A stretch of 64,000 nt of DNA from JAJPKK01 sp963787675 (GCA_963787675.1 CAWBDV010000003.1:1612001-1676000); one strand, 5' to 3'. Shown: positions 1 to 8,536, numbered from the stretch's first letter. Numbers and translations: made by a program. The notes: generated by a model from the sequence alone, not told the origin.

Positions 1-2
1 GG

Positions 3-1694
3 GATCACGCGACAGCAGATTGGACGAAGGGCTGGCGCTATACGAGCGGCCCGTTCGTCGTCAACGGCAAGATTATCCAGGGCATGACCGGCTGCGGCAA
101 TGGCGAGCCGGGAGGCTGTTTCATTACCGGGCATGACGCCAAGACCGGTGCCGAGTTGTGGCGCGTCAACACCATCGCGCATCCGGGCGATCCCAACTAC
201 GACACCTGGAACGGCCTGCCGCTGGAAAGCCGGTTCGGAGCTTCCGCCTGGATTGCCGGCACCTATGATCCAGAGCAGCATCTCGTTTTCTATGGCACCG
301 GCCAGCCCTATCCATGGATCGCCGAAATGCGCGGTACGATACCCAAAAAGCCGGGCGTCAAGAGCAACGCGCTTTACTCGGACTCCACGCTGGCGATCGA
401 TCCCGACGACGGTCGGATGAAATGGTACCACCAGCACCTTGAAGACGACACCTGGGACCTCGACTACGTCTACGAGCGTATGCTGATCGACCTCCCGGTG
501 AACGGCGAAACCCGCAAGGCGGTGGTCACAGCCGGCAAGCTCGGCATCGTCGAGGCGCTTGACCGCACCAACGGCCAGTGGCTGTGGCACAAGGAGACGG
601 TGCCGCAAAACGTGGTGGCCGCGATCGACCCCAAGACTGGCGAGAAGACCATCAACGTTGCGTCCGTCCCGCACATCGGCCAGACCATCTTGACCTGCCC
701 ATCCTCTATGGGCGGCCGCGGCTGGCCGGCGACCGCTTACAATCCGCGCACCGGCACACTCTACATGCCGCTCAACGAGCATTGTTCCAACACGACGCCG
801 TCGCCACTCACCCCAGGACAGTCCTATACGGGTGGGGGCCGCGCCGTATTCGCCCATACGATGGGCCGAGTGGTCGATCCAGAGAACACCGGCAAGCTCT
901 ATGGGCCGCTCCAAGAGAAGGAGCCGTATGCGGGCGTTAAGGTCACCCGCGACGTGAGATACGGCAAAGATGAGCGCAACGTCGTTGATATCTTTGTACC
1001 CGAAAGCGGCGCCGCCGGCCGACCGGTGCTGATGTTCGTCCATGGCGGCGGCATGATCCGTGGCACCAAGCACGCGCCGGGCAGCCCCTTCTATGACAAC
1101 ATCATGCTATTTGCCGCGCACCGCGGAATGGTCGGCGTCAACGTCGAATATCGGCTGGCCCCGCAGTTCCCGTGGCCGGCCGGCAATGAGGATCTGGCGG
1201 CGGCGGTTCGCCTCGTCGTCGATAAGGCCGCTGACTTCGGGGCTGATCCGAACCGCATTTATCTGATGGGGCATTCGGCCGGCGCCACCCATGTAGCTTC
1301 CTATGTATCGCATCCCGAGTTTTTCGGGTCCAAAGGGTCCGGACTTGCTGGCGCGATCCTCTCATCTGGCGGCTATGATTTCACGACAGGCGAACAGAGC
1401 GACGGGAGGATTGCGTATTTCGGGAGCGATCCGGTCCTGCTTGCCCAGCGCTCGGCAGTTGCCGGTCTCATCAAGACCAAGATTCCTTTCATGATTTCGT
1501 CGGCCGAACTCGACCCGCCGCCCATCGAAGCGCAGTCCACGCTACTCAAGGAAGCATTGTGCAAGTCAGAACGTGGCTGCGTGCGCAGCATCGTGCTCCC
1601 GAAACATAGCCACATGTCGGAGTCCTATTCGATCAACACCGCCGACCATCAGCTTTCCGATCAGATTCTTGAGTTCATCAAGATCGGGAAATAG
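3..1694 (+). CDS. Chimeric ORF: PQQ-dependent dehydrogenase N-part fused to alpha/beta-hydrolase (5' partial)
   Basis: The frame is open from the window edge. Up to about 860 it reads as the beta-propeller of a periplasmic PQQ-dependent alcohol/glucose dehydrogenase: repeated 'D..TG..LW' blade motifs, GTGQPYPW, DTWDLDYV and TGGGRAVFAHT near the end. From the ATG at 861 it becomes an alpha/beta-hydrolase of the BD-FAE/carboxylesterase type: oxyanion motif HGGG (about 1041), nucleophile elbow GHSAG (about 1269-1283), then an SAELD acid region and an LPKHSHM histidine region before the stop. No PQQ-dehydrogenase is known to end this way. Its missing C-terminal blades are found at 6612-6995 and the missing esterase N-terminus at 7123-7266. 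I infer a recombination product that joined two formerly adjacent genes in frame. The esterase half keeps its catalytic motifs but would be fused to an incomplete propeller. Confidence 0.85.
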   Translation, partial: DHATADWTKGWRYTSGPFVVNGKIIQGMTGCGNGEPGGCFITGHDAKTGAELWRVNTIAHPGDPNYDTWNGLPLESRFGASAWIAGTYDPEQHLVFYGTGQPYPWIAEMRGTIPKKPGVKSNALYSDSTLAIDPDDGRMKWYHQHLEDDTWDLDYVYERMLIDLPVNGETRKAVVTAGKLGIVEALDRTNGQWLWHKETVPQNVVAAIDPKTGEKTINVASVPHIGQTILTCPSSMGGRGWPATAYNPRTGTLYMPLNEHCSNTTPSPLTPGQSYTGGGRAVFAHTMGRVVDPENTGKLYGPLQEKEPYAGVKVTRDVRYGKDERNVVDIFVPESGAAGRPVLMFVHGGGMIRGTKHAPGSPFYDNIMLFAAHRGMVGVNVEYRLAPQFPWPAGNEDLAAAVRLVVDKAADFGADPNRIYLMGHSAGATHVASYVSHPEFFGSKGSGLAGAILSSGGYDFTTGEQSDGRIAYFGSDPVLLAQRSAVAGLIKTKIPFMISSAELDPPPIEAQSTLLKEALCKSERGCVRSIVLPKHSHMSESYSINTADHQLSDQILEFIKIGK

Positions 1695-1966
1695 CGGGTG
1701 TCCACCCGCCTGCTAACCGCGCCTAATCTAAAAGCGACGGCGGGAGGACTCATGGCCGGCAGCGGTTCGCCGCTGTCGACGAACGGCGTGAGATGGCTGC
1801 ACGCACGGCAATTGACGCACAGATAGGATTTGCCGGGCACGAACTTCATTGGCTTCCCGGGTCGCCAGTGACCGTGACGGCGGCCCGCTGCCATGGCGTG
1901 TCGCTGGCGACAGAGAGCCCCTCGGCGGCGACTGCCGCCACCTGTCAGGTCCGCAATCCATTGGGC

Positions 1967-2179
1967 TCACTCATGGCAACCACCCAGCATCTTGGGTCCC
2001 GGCGCCGCGGCAATCATGGGCTGCTCTTCGATGTTATTTCCGATCGTATCGACGGCGCGTATTCGCAGGGTCAGCCCTGCGGCATCAGGAGGGATTTGAA
2101 CTGTCTGATATGAGAGTGCGGCGGGTGGGTCGACCGAACTAACCTCGCAAACCCGAGATTGACCGATGTACGCCGCCAC
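1967..2179 (-). CDS. Unrecognised ORF fragment
   Basis: A 70-residue reading frame with a GTG start. It stays open upstream to about 2250, so it may be the 3' part of a longer gene. Composition is protein-like (SVDPPAALSYQTVQIPP, LRIRAVDTIGNN) with no motif I recognise. It follows directly, in another frame, the truncated binding-protein start at 2230-2409, so it may be debris joined to it. The preceding 1695-1966 shows no convincing gene. Confidence 0.25.
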   Translation of the reverse strand: MAAYIGQSRVCEVSSVDPPAALSYQTVQIPPDAAGLTLRIRAVDTIGNNIEEQPMIAAAPGPKMLGGCHE

Positions 2180-2229
2180 ACGGGTAAGGCGCCGCTTTGA
2201 TGAAACGATAAACTCGAAGGTCTCGCACA

Positions 2230-2409
2230 GCCCAACTCCGCCAGTTTCTCCGTGAACCCAGAAAGAAAAGTCCTCGCCGCGGGATCGCTTACGTCATACG
2301 ATATCAGTGCGCCCATCCGCCGCACACGCTCGCCCTGCTCCTGCCCCCGCGCCACCACCGGCCAAGCAGCCGCACTTCCAAGACCTGCGATGAAGGTGCG
2401 TCGGTTCAT
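2230..2409 (-). pseudogene. ABC transporter substrate-binding protein, N-terminal fragment
   Basis: The first 60 residues match the start of the substrate-binding proteins common in Bradyrhizobiaceae: MNRRTFIAGLGSAAAWPVVA, an RR-containing secretion signal, followed by a short mature start and FTEKLAELG. Family members are about 320-340 residues. Here similarity ends near 2230 and the frame runs on into unrelated sequence to 2071. It is therefore a remnant, not a working transporter part, and no permease or ATPase gene is nearby. Confidence 0.55.
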
Positions 2410-2553
2410 TCAATCACTCTATCAGCGCGCGACAGAATTGATGGCGGAACATCTATTCCGATTGCCTTCGGGGTCTTGACGTTGATGGTCAGCAGAAATT
2501 GGGTTGGCGCCTGAACCGGAAGCTCGGCCGGCTTGGCGCCCCGCAGGATACGA

Positions 2554-2751
2554 TCAAAAGAGGCCCCGCTGGTATGGGAGACCATGGGCGTGGTACGCGA
2601 GTTCCGCTAGTTCGAGCGCCACGTAGACTCGGCTTGATAATCCCGTGCGACCGCGTGTCCGCTGAGCGTAATGCACGTCTTCATTAACTCCTTCGACGTA
2701 TCGCTGCGCCTCCGCTCGCCAGTCCTCCGCATCGTCTTTCATCATCGTCAA
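2554..2751 (-). CDS. Small hypothetical protein
   Basis: A 65-residue frame whose TTG start overlaps the stop of the upstream minus-strand gene (TTGA), with a second possible ATG start at 2745. The sequence is charged and predicted helical (AEDWRAEAQRYVEGVNEDVHYAQ). No family is recognised. The overlap with the neighbour suggests translational coupling, but the short length leaves this uncertain. Confidence 0.3.
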   Translation of the reverse strand: MTMMKDDAEDWRAEAQRYVEGVNEDVHYAQRTRGRTGLSSRVYVALELAELAYHAHGLPYQRGLF

Positions 2752-3152
2752 GTGCCGGCTGAGCGTGAAGCGGATCGAAATCGTCGACCTCGGCTACCCG
2801 AGGAACGGTCGCCAGCGCACGACCCCCGAATCAGTTGATCGGCTCTTTGAATACCGAACAAGCTTGCCGGCTGCGGCGTCGCCCCGGCCCGCGGCTCCGA
2901 TTCGGCGGCGACTCGATTACGGACGCGCTGCGTTCCACGGAAACCAGAGGGCGCCTCCGAGGATGGAGGCGTGGGGCCCCCTTCCGCGAGATAGTGCACG
3001 GCGTCTATTTGAGCGGCGAGCCGCAACCAACGCGCGGCGACGTCCATCAGCGCGATCTTGCGAACCGGGTCGACAACCGAGTTTGCCGCCTTGATATACT
3101 CATTCCCCCGCGCTCGGAACTTATCGCCAGTCATTCGACCACTCAGTCTCAT
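2748..3152 (-). CDS. Hypothetical protein (small helical rhizobial type)
   Basis: I start it at the ATG at 3152, because the sequence from there (MRLSGRMTGDKFRARGNEYI, then VRKIALMDVAARWLRLAAQ) is protein-like and recalls the small helical hypothetical proteins repeated in Bradyrhizobium. The upstream extension to 3305 looks random. The C-terminal third is low in complexity and Arg/Ser-rich, so the gene may have lost its native end. A near-repeat of about 37 bp lies inside (2834) and just outside (3194) this frame. Function unknown. Confidence 0.4.
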   Translation of the reverse strand: MRLSGRMTGDKFRARGNEYIKAANSVVDPVRKIALMDVAARWLRLAAQIDAVHYLAEGGPTPPSSEAPSGFRGTQRVRNRVAAESEPRAGATPQPASLFGIQRADQLIRGSCAGDRSSGSRGRRFRSASRSAGT

Positions 3153-3305
3153 GACGGTGGCGTTTTCGGGGACACTGTCAGTGCACTGCGAATTGGTTGA
3201 TCGGCTCGATGAATACCGAGGAACCTTACCGCAGCACCCGGCCGCCTCAGGAGGAATCCTGCTAACCTGAATGCGAGGAAATAGAGCATAGCCGCATGAA
3301 GCCAC

Positions 3306-3331
3306 GAGCTATGCGGGAGATTGGGTGACGA
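3306..3331 (+). repeat. IS256 left terminal inverted repeat
   Basis: 26 bp starting GAGCTATGCGGG. It pairs with 4671-4696 at 24 of 26 positions. Confidence 0.85.
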
Positions 3332-3337
3332 GGTCGA

Positions 3338-4599
3338 TCAGGCGGCGTGGTGGGCCGGCATTTCAATAACCTCGATGCCGTTTTGGAATTTGACGCCTCG
3401 GACCACTTTCGGCAACTGGTTTTCACCCTTCAATCGCCGCCATGTTTTCGCGGCGGCGTTGACGAGTTTGAATACCATGAGTTTGGCGGTCTTCGCCGAC
3501 AAGGCTCCCTTCGTCCGCACGGTTCGAACCGTGGCGAACACACTCTCGATCGGGTTTGATGTGCGCAGATGGTCCCAGTGCTCGGCCGGGAAGTCGAAGA
3601 AGGCGAGCAGAGCTTCCCGATCCTTGGTCAGGCAGGCGACCGCCTTCTCATACTTGGCGCCATATTTGTCGGCGAACACATCGATCGCAGCTTCGGCAGC
3701 CGCGCGGGTCGGCGCGCCGTAAATCTCTCGAAGGTCTGCCTTCATGTTGACCTGGACCGAAAGGGCGACCTTGTTGAGCACGTTGGCGGTCTTATGAACC
3801 CAACACCGCTGATGCCTGGTGCCGGGAAAGACCTCATCGATGGCCTTCCAGAAGCCGAGCGCGCCGTCGCCGACCGCGAGATCCGGCGCGATCTCGAGGC
3901 CACGTCGCTTGACGTCGATGAGGAGTTCGCGCCAGCTCTGCGCGCTCTCCCGCACCCCGGTCTGGAAGCCGATGAATTCCTTCTTGCCTTCAGGTGTGGC
4001 GCCGATCAGCACGAGCATGCATTCGGCGGCCTCTTCCATTCGCGCCTGCAGGTAGACCCCATCCGCCCAGACGTACACGTATCGCCGCGCTGACAAGTCG
4101 CGCTTCTGCCAGGCATCGTAATCGGCCTGCCACTCCTCCGTCAGCCGCGTGATCACGGCCGGCGATAGGTTCGGCGCGTCCTTGCCCAGGAGGGCGGCGA
4201 GTGCTTCCTGGAAGTCGCCGGTCGACACCCTCGCAGGTAGAGAATCGGCAGCAGCGCATCGAGGCTCTTCGTCCGCCGCGCCCACTTCGGCAGGATCGAC
4301 GAGCTGAAGCGGATTTTCTCGTCCGCGCCTACGTCAGCCCGATCGCGCACCTTGGCGCGCCGGACCTCGACCGGCCCAACCCCGGTCTGGATTGCGCGCT
4401 GAGGTCCGTGGCCGTGACGCACGATGCGGTCGCGGCCGTCCGGCAATTTCAAGTCCTTCCACTGGGCAACGAAGGCGTCGGCTTCTGCGATCAGCACCTG
4501 GGCCAACATTCGGCGGGCGCCTTCACGGGCAACTTCGGTCAGTGGATCGTCGATCGCTTCAGGCTGACGGAACGGGATGACGGTGGTATCTCTCGACAT
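3338..4599 (-). pseudogene. IS256-family transposase, frameshifted
   Basis: A Mutator-type DDE transposase in two frames. The N-part (4599 to about 4230) has GARRMLAQ and RIVRHGHGP and ends in PILYLRG. The C-part (about 4230 to 3338) continues VSTGDFQEALAALLGKD, then ADGVYLQAR, the conserved RCWVHKTANVLNK, FDFPAEHWDHLRTSNPIES and the C-terminal helices. The frames join if one G is added to the run opposite 4228-4230. Restored length is about 420 residues, as in intact relatives. Catalytic-domain motifs are kept, so the break is recent or a sequencing error in a homopolymer. Confidence 0.9.
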
Positions 4600-4670
4600 G
4601 GCGTATCGCTCCTTTCGGGAGGTTCTGGCAGGCTCGACACCCGCCTCGATACGCCGCCTTCAATCAAACG

Positions 4671-4696
4671 TCGTCACCCAGATTCCCGCATAGCTC
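4671..4696 (-). repeat. IS256 right terminal inverted repeat
   Basis: On the minus strand it reads GAGCTATGCGGGAATCTGGG and onward. It is the partner of 3306-3331. It supplies the last codons and stop of the truncated ProQ/FinO-like gene. Confidence 0.85.
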
Positions 4697-4880
4697 CCAG
4701 AGCGGCCGAGATACGCCGATGCGAGATTTGGGTTACGGCATAAAGCTGCTCGCGAATGCCGCTTTTGAGCGGCCGGACACGATCCGGTTCGAGCTTGAAC
4801 GTCGCCGGAAAGGCCGTCGCAAGCTCTGCAATGGTAGCTTTGATCTTCTCGCTTTCCCCCGCCATCTCGTCCCCCTCCAA
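4674..4880 (-). pseudogene. ProQ/FinO-domain RNA-binding protein, truncated by IS256
   Basis: The N-terminal 60 residues read as the start of a ProQ/FinO RNA-chaperone domain: FPATFKLEPDRVRPLKSGI, then a basic helix ISHRRISAALGA. After ALGA the frame enters the IS256 terminal repeat at 4696 and stops with MRESG. The rest of the domain, which in the family continues with a conserved aromatic segment, is absent. I could not recognise it on the far side of the element (left of 3306), so the 3' half was probably lost. ProQ proteins bind structured small RNAs; this remnant is unlikely to. Confidence 0.65.
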
Positions 4881-5356
4881 CCCAGGAGGTATCCTAGCAG
4901 GGAGGCCATGGCCCCGCTATAAACGGCCGTTGTGGATTACTGTGGATGATTGCTGGAGCCCGATTCGCAGCCGAGTGGCACTCGTCCCCGGACGGGGCTG
5001 AGTTATGTCCCCATCAAATAACGACCAAATGCTTAAACCCACTTTGATTCCCGAATAATAGACAAAAAAATCAATACACTTATCACGGGTGTAAACCCGA
5101 CGAATATTCGATTGTCTGGATAAACCAGCCGGGGGCGGAAACCCTAAAAGCAAAATTGATCCCCGCCCCCCGCAGGACCCTCACCCCAGCCCACAGTCCA
5201 CTAGAGTATGCCTTGGCAAAGGTGACTGGATTAAGGCTGGCAGATCGCTTGTCGAGGCGGTCCGGAGATTTTTTGTGTCAGACCGTATGCTGACCAGGCA
5301 TCAACGTTTGGCTTGCGATGCAGTCGACGGAGGCGGGGACGATCCGAGACGCAAAC
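4881..5356. other. Intergenic stretch without a convincing gene
   Basis: It contains an AT-richer patch (about 5025-5110) that contrasts with its surroundings, and two adjacent DnaA-box-like nonamers (4931 TGTGGATTA, 4941 TGTGGATGA). Frames here give no protein-like sequence. Confidence 0.4.
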
Positions 5357-5437
5357 TTAAATCCTGCTGATTGCCAGTATGATGGCGCCTACCGAGGCGC
5401 TGGCCATTAGTCCGAACATCAGGGTCATGAAAATCAT
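5357..5437 (-). CDS. Small hydrophobic (single-span) peptide
   Basis: A 26-residue frame, MIFMTLMFGLMASASVGAII, ending AISRI. It is almost entirely hydrophobic with a positively charged C-terminus, as expected for one membrane span. GGAAGG lies just upstream as a ribosome site. Such mini-proteins are frequent in rhizobia, but I know no function. Chance cannot be excluded at this length. Confidence 0.35.
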   Translation of the reverse strand: MIFMTLMFGLMASASVGAIILAISRI

Positions 5438-5849
5438 GGCGGGCCTTCCACGTCGGCAGATCACCAGCGGGGGTCCTTGGCCCTGCAATTAGGCCGGCGC
5501 TTCTCTTAAAAGGACGTTAAGGGATCTTGCCATCTTGGCTGACCCGGCAGTGAAAAAGCCCCGGCCAGGCGTTGGGAGGCTTTGATCGGGGCTTAGTGAT
5601 GGCACCACATTCGACGTGCTTCTGGCACGTACCGGCGCAGCGTAATTTCGAGCTGTTAAGAAACCATCGTCGTTCGCGGGATGTGCCCCGAAATCCGAGC
5701 TGACGAAAATGCCCCGGCGCCACGCGCGGGTAGACACGATTGTGCCCACGGTAGCGGCCGTCCATCGTGGGAGTATTCGCCGACGAATCCGCCGTTAACG
5801 TCCGGTCAATCGTAGCCGGTTAAAAATCGAGCAGGCATGGAGCTAGGCT
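5438..5849. other. Intergenic stretch with a GC hairpin
   Basis: No gene is recognised. At 5556-5562 AAGCCCC can pair with GGGGCTT at 5588-5594 across a loop of about 25 nt, a terminator-like or attenuator-like hairpin without a following T-run. Orientation and role are unknown. Confidence 0.3.
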
Positions 5850-6143
5850 ATGTTTTGGTCAAAACGTCGAGTAGTGCCGACTGTACCCTATGATCGCTCC
5901 GGGTTGATCGACCACGTGAGACACGGCGTTCTCGACTCCCTTCGAGAAATTCTTGCCACGCGGGGCACTGGCGGCTGGCTCGACAATTCGATTGCCGAGC
6001 TAAGCGACGGTCAGAAAATGCCCATGGCGGACTACATCAGCAGGTTCGCCGAGCATGTCCAAGAGTGCGATATGACCCCCGACGATTGCGTCACGATTCG
6101 GGAGACGCTCAGCGGACTAAACGAGCAATTCGCCTCCGCCTAA
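5850..6143 (+). CDS. Hypothetical protein
   Basis: 97 residues with good coding character, mostly helical and acidic in its second half (ADYISRFAEHVQECDMTPDD). It begins with a basic MFWSKRR. No signal peptide, membrane span or known motif is seen. It stands alone with more than 100 bp on each side. Function unknown. Confidence 0.6.
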   Translation: MFWSKRRVVPTVPYDRSGLIDHVRHGVLDSLREILATRGTGGWLDNSIAELSDGQKMPMADYISRFAEHVQECDMTPDDCVTIRETLSGLNEQFASA

Positions 6144-6259
6144 CATAGACGGTTGTTGGCGAGGTTGTGCGCTTGCCAGCGTGATTGGCCACCTTCAGTC
6201 TCCGTCGAATCCACCAAGCTCCTCCGAGTGCTGGGAAATGAGCGGCGGTGAGCGGGGTC

Positions 6260-6595
6260 CTAGCGTCGTCGTTTATCGTGCTCAACCCGTTCGCCGACGA
6301 ACGACCTGATTTCGGCCAGTATCCGTTGTCTCCTCTCGGCGTCAGCCAAAATCGCCTGTATCTGCTGCTCGATGAATTCTAGGTGTGTCCTGGTACGAGC
6401 AAGCGTCTCTTCCGAAACGTTGATCAGTCCCGTCTGCAACGTGTTGTCCCGCCCCTGTGCATGAAGCTCCTGTGCCACCTGCCTCAGCGCTGCGATCTTG
6501 CCTTCGATTTCGGCTATGCGAAGCCGGACCGCCTGCAATTCACTGATCCAGTAATCTATTTGAACGCCCACCAAATCGAAAACTCCGAGAGCCAT
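6260..6595 (-). CDS. Hypothetical coiled-coil protein
   Basis: I use the ATG at 6595 because GAGAGGGG precedes it and the upstream frame is antisense to the dehydrogenase fragment. The 111 residues form two long amphipathic helices (ISELQAVRLRIAEIEGKIAA and EFIEQQIQAILADAERRQR), a probable coiled coil, with a basic tail. Its start lies only about 16 bp from the left edge of the relocated dehydrogenase/esterase segment, so its native promoter may have been replaced. Confidence 0.6.
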   Translation of the reverse strand: MALGVFDLVGVQIDYWISELQAVRLRIAEIEGKIAALRQVAQELHAQGRDNTLQTGLINVSEETLARTRTHLEFIEQQIQAILADAERRQRILAEIRSFVGERVEHDKRRR

Positions 6596-6611
6596 CCCCT
6601 CTCTATGGACA

Positions 6612-6995
6612 CCAAAGGTGCCTAATAGCGACGGAAATATCGGCCGCGTCGATGCCATCAAGCTCGCTGATCGGTCGACCGCGTGGTCGTACCGGCAACG
6701 CGCGCCAAGCACCAGCGCGGTGCTTCCGACCGCCGGCGGCTTGGTGTTCTCGGGTGACCTTGATCGGTATTTCAAGGCGCTCGACGACGCGACCGGCAAA
6801 GTGTTGTGGCAGGTCCGCACGAACAACATGGTCAACGGCTTCCCGGTAACCTACAGCGTCAACGGCAAGCAGTACATTGCGGTCGCCACTGGCAACGGGT
6901 CTGGTTCCGGCCAGGGGCTGGCAACGCTCGTTCCGGAGATCAAGAACCCGACCGGCGGCTCTATGCTGTGGGTATTCGCGCTGCCTGACAAGTGA
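6612..6995 (+). pseudogene. PQQ-dependent dehydrogenase, C-terminal fragment
   Basis: This encodes the last blades of a PQQ-alcohol-dehydrogenase-type propeller: VPNSDGNIGRVDAIKL, STAWSYRQRAPSTSAVLPTA, GDLDRYFKALDDATGKVLWQ, VNGKQYIAVATGNGSG and the family-typical end SMLWVFALPDK. There is no N-terminal part and no credible start; the frame opens at about 6564 in unrelated sequence. It is exactly the portion missing from the dehydrogenase at 3-860, whose last residues (TGGGRAVFAHT) normally precede PNSDGN in this family. I infer one original gene split over the two places. Confidence 0.8.
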
Positions 6996-7122
6996 GTTGA
7001 AACCGCAGCGGGTCACGCTGATCCGAGTTGGCACCTTGAACGAGCGCCGACCGTGCGTCGCAACGCCCAGACGGGCCGATCGGGGCGAGTTAAACTATCG
7101 GTATACAATCGGGAGGAAAGGC

Positions 7123-8451
7123 ATGACTACTCGCGATCGAAGCTGCCGCAATCATGTTTTCAGATTTGCCTTCACGGTGCTTTTGGGCGTCGTTGGGCTG
7201 GGTCTAATGGCGCCGACTGCTGTGCAGGCGCAGATGCCACCTGACCTCGCCGAGAAAATCGCCGCGCGGGCGCTGCTTTCGCAGGCGGTCGAGGCCGAAG
7301 TTGCCGCGTTTCTCGGCCGGCATGCCGACGAACTTACCGACGACGGCCGTCAACGGCTGGTGCGCCACGGACATTTGCCCGAGCGCGAGATCATGACCGG
7401 CATCGGCCGGGTCACGGTGCGGTGCCCTCGCGTACGCGACCGCGCCGGGGATGGTTCGGAACGGATTCGCTTTTCATCGGCGATTTTGCCGCCCTATGCG
7501 CGGCGTTCGAAGAGCCTCGAAGTGCTGATTCCGATCCTCTATCTCAAAGGCGTCTCCACCGGCGACTTCGAGGAGGCACTCCTCGCTTTGCTTGGCAAGG
7601 ATGCCGGCGGTCTCTCCGCATCGACGATCGGGAGGCTCAAGGATGCCTGGTCTGAGGAGCATGCGCGCTGGAGCAAGCGCGATCTTTCGGCCAAGCATTA
7701 CGTCTACTTCTGGGCCGACGGCATTCACGTGCAGGCCCGCCTCGAGGATGACGCCCAGTGCCTGTTGGTCATCATCGGCGCGACGCCGGAGGGCAAAAAG
7801 GAACTCGTCGGCTTGATCGACGGCGTGCGCGAGAGCGCCCAATCGTGGCGAGAGTTGCTCCTCGATCTCAAGCGGCGCGGGCTTGCGGTGGCACCTGAGC
7901 TTGCGGTCGCCGATGGCGCGCTCGGCTTCTGGCAAGCGCTCGAAGAAGTCTGGCCTACGACGCGCTCTCAGCGCTGCTGGGTTCACAAGACCGCCAATGT
8001 GTTGAACAAGCTGCCGAAGAGCCAGCAACCGAAAGCCAAGCGGGCGCTCCAGGAAATCTGGATGGCTGAGACCAAGAAGGATGCTCTCGCAGCGTTCGAC
8101 ACCTTCGTGGAAATCTGGGGCGTCAAATACGACAAGGCGGTTGAATGCTTGATCAAGGATCGCGACGCATTATTGGCCTTCTACGACTTTCCGGCTGAGC
8201 ACTGGAAACATCTGCGCACGACCAATGTCATCGAAAGCTCGTTCGCGACCATCCGTCACCGCACGGTACGATCGAAGGGGTGTCTCTCGAACAAGACCGC
8301 GCTCGCCATGATCTTCAAGCTCGCCGAAGCCGCCGAGAAAAGCTGGCGTCGCCTCGATGGTCACAACCAATTGCCAAAACTCATCCACGGAATAAAATTC
8401 GCTGACGGCATCGAGGTCGTCAAATCGCAAGCTCAAGCCGCTGCCGCCTGA
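7123..8451 (+). CDS. Esterase signal peptide fused in frame to IS256-family transposase
   Basis: The ATG at 7123 follows an AGGAAAGG ribosome site. Residues 1-38 are a clear Sec signal peptide (FAFTVLLGVVGLGLMAPTAV, cleavage near VQAQ), followed by MPPDLAEKIAA, which I recognise as the mature start of the esterase whose C-part is at 861-1694. At 7267 the sequence changes to RALLSQAVEAEVAAFLGRHA and continues as an IS256-type transposase to its normal end: LPILYLKGVSTGDFEEALLA, RCWVHKTANVLNK, FDFPAEH-type block, then Ala-rich C-terminus. The transposase lacks about its first 30 residues. If made, the protein would be directed to the membrane or periplasm, where a transposase cannot work. Confidence 0.85.
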   Translation: MTTRDRSCRNHVFRFAFTVLLGVVGLGLMAPTAVQAQMPPDLAEKIAARALLSQAVEAEVAAFLGRHADELTDDGRQRLVRHGHLPEREIMTGIGRVTVRCPRVRDRAGDGSERIRFSSAILPPYARRSKSLEVLIPILYLKGVSTGDFEEALLALLGKDAGGLSASTIGRLKDAWSEEHARWSKRDLSAKHYVYFWADGIHVQARLEDDAQCLLVIIGATPEGKKELVGLIDGVRESAQSWRELLLDLKRRGLAVAPELAVADGALGFWQALEEVWPTTRSQRCWVHKTANVLNKLPKSQQPKAKRALQEIWMAETKKDALAAFDTFVEIWGVKYDKAVECLIKDRDALLAFYDFPAEHWKHLRTTNVIESSFATIRHRTVRSKGCLSNKTALAMIFKLAEAAEKSWRRLDGHNQLPKLIHGIKFADGIEVVKSQAQAAAA

Positions 8452-8483
8452 GCCCCTCCGCCACCAAAATTCGGCGATAGCTC
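7267..8483 (+). mobile_element. IS256-family element, 5'-truncated
   Basis: The right end is visible: 8458-8483 (CCGCCACCAAAATTCGGCGA, then TAGCTC) aligns with the right terminal repeat of the element at 3306-4696 and ends in the same ATAGCTC. The left terminal repeat and first transposase codons are absent, replaced by esterase coding sequence at 7266. The copy cannot move by itself. Confidence 0.7.
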
Positions 8484-8536
8484 GCGATATCCACCGAAAG
8501 TGGACGCGGCCGAAAAGCGTGTAGCCACACCATCGA

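Larger units (their letters stand above)
3306..4696 (-). mobile_element. IS256-family insertion sequence (transposase frameshifted)
   Basis: The element is bounded by 26-bp terminal inverted repeats: 3306-3331 begins GAGCTATGCGGGAGATTGGG and 4671-4696 reads the same on the opposite strand with two mismatches. Total length is 1391 bp, normal for the family, and a single transposase gene fills it. The flanking 8-9 bases do not match, so no target duplication is visible; IS256 elements usually make 8-9 bp ones. The right end lies inside a ProQ/FinO-like gene. Confidence 0.9.

Noticed and set aside
1661..1894. 77-aa minus ORF with CVNCRAC
   Set aside because: Only part overlaps non-coding DNA, the rest is antisense to the esterase; the cysteines do not form a CxxCH haem site.
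4931..4949. Two DnaA-box-like nonamers, suggesting an origin
   Set aside because: Each has one mismatch, only two units are present, and no dnaA, AT-rich unwinding array or partition genes are near.
6877..7122. Upstream extension of the 524-aa frame ending at 8451
   Set aside because: This part is out of frame with the dehydrogenase C-terminus at 6612-6995 and lacks a ribosome site; the ATG at 7123 with AGGAAAGG and signal peptide is the real start.
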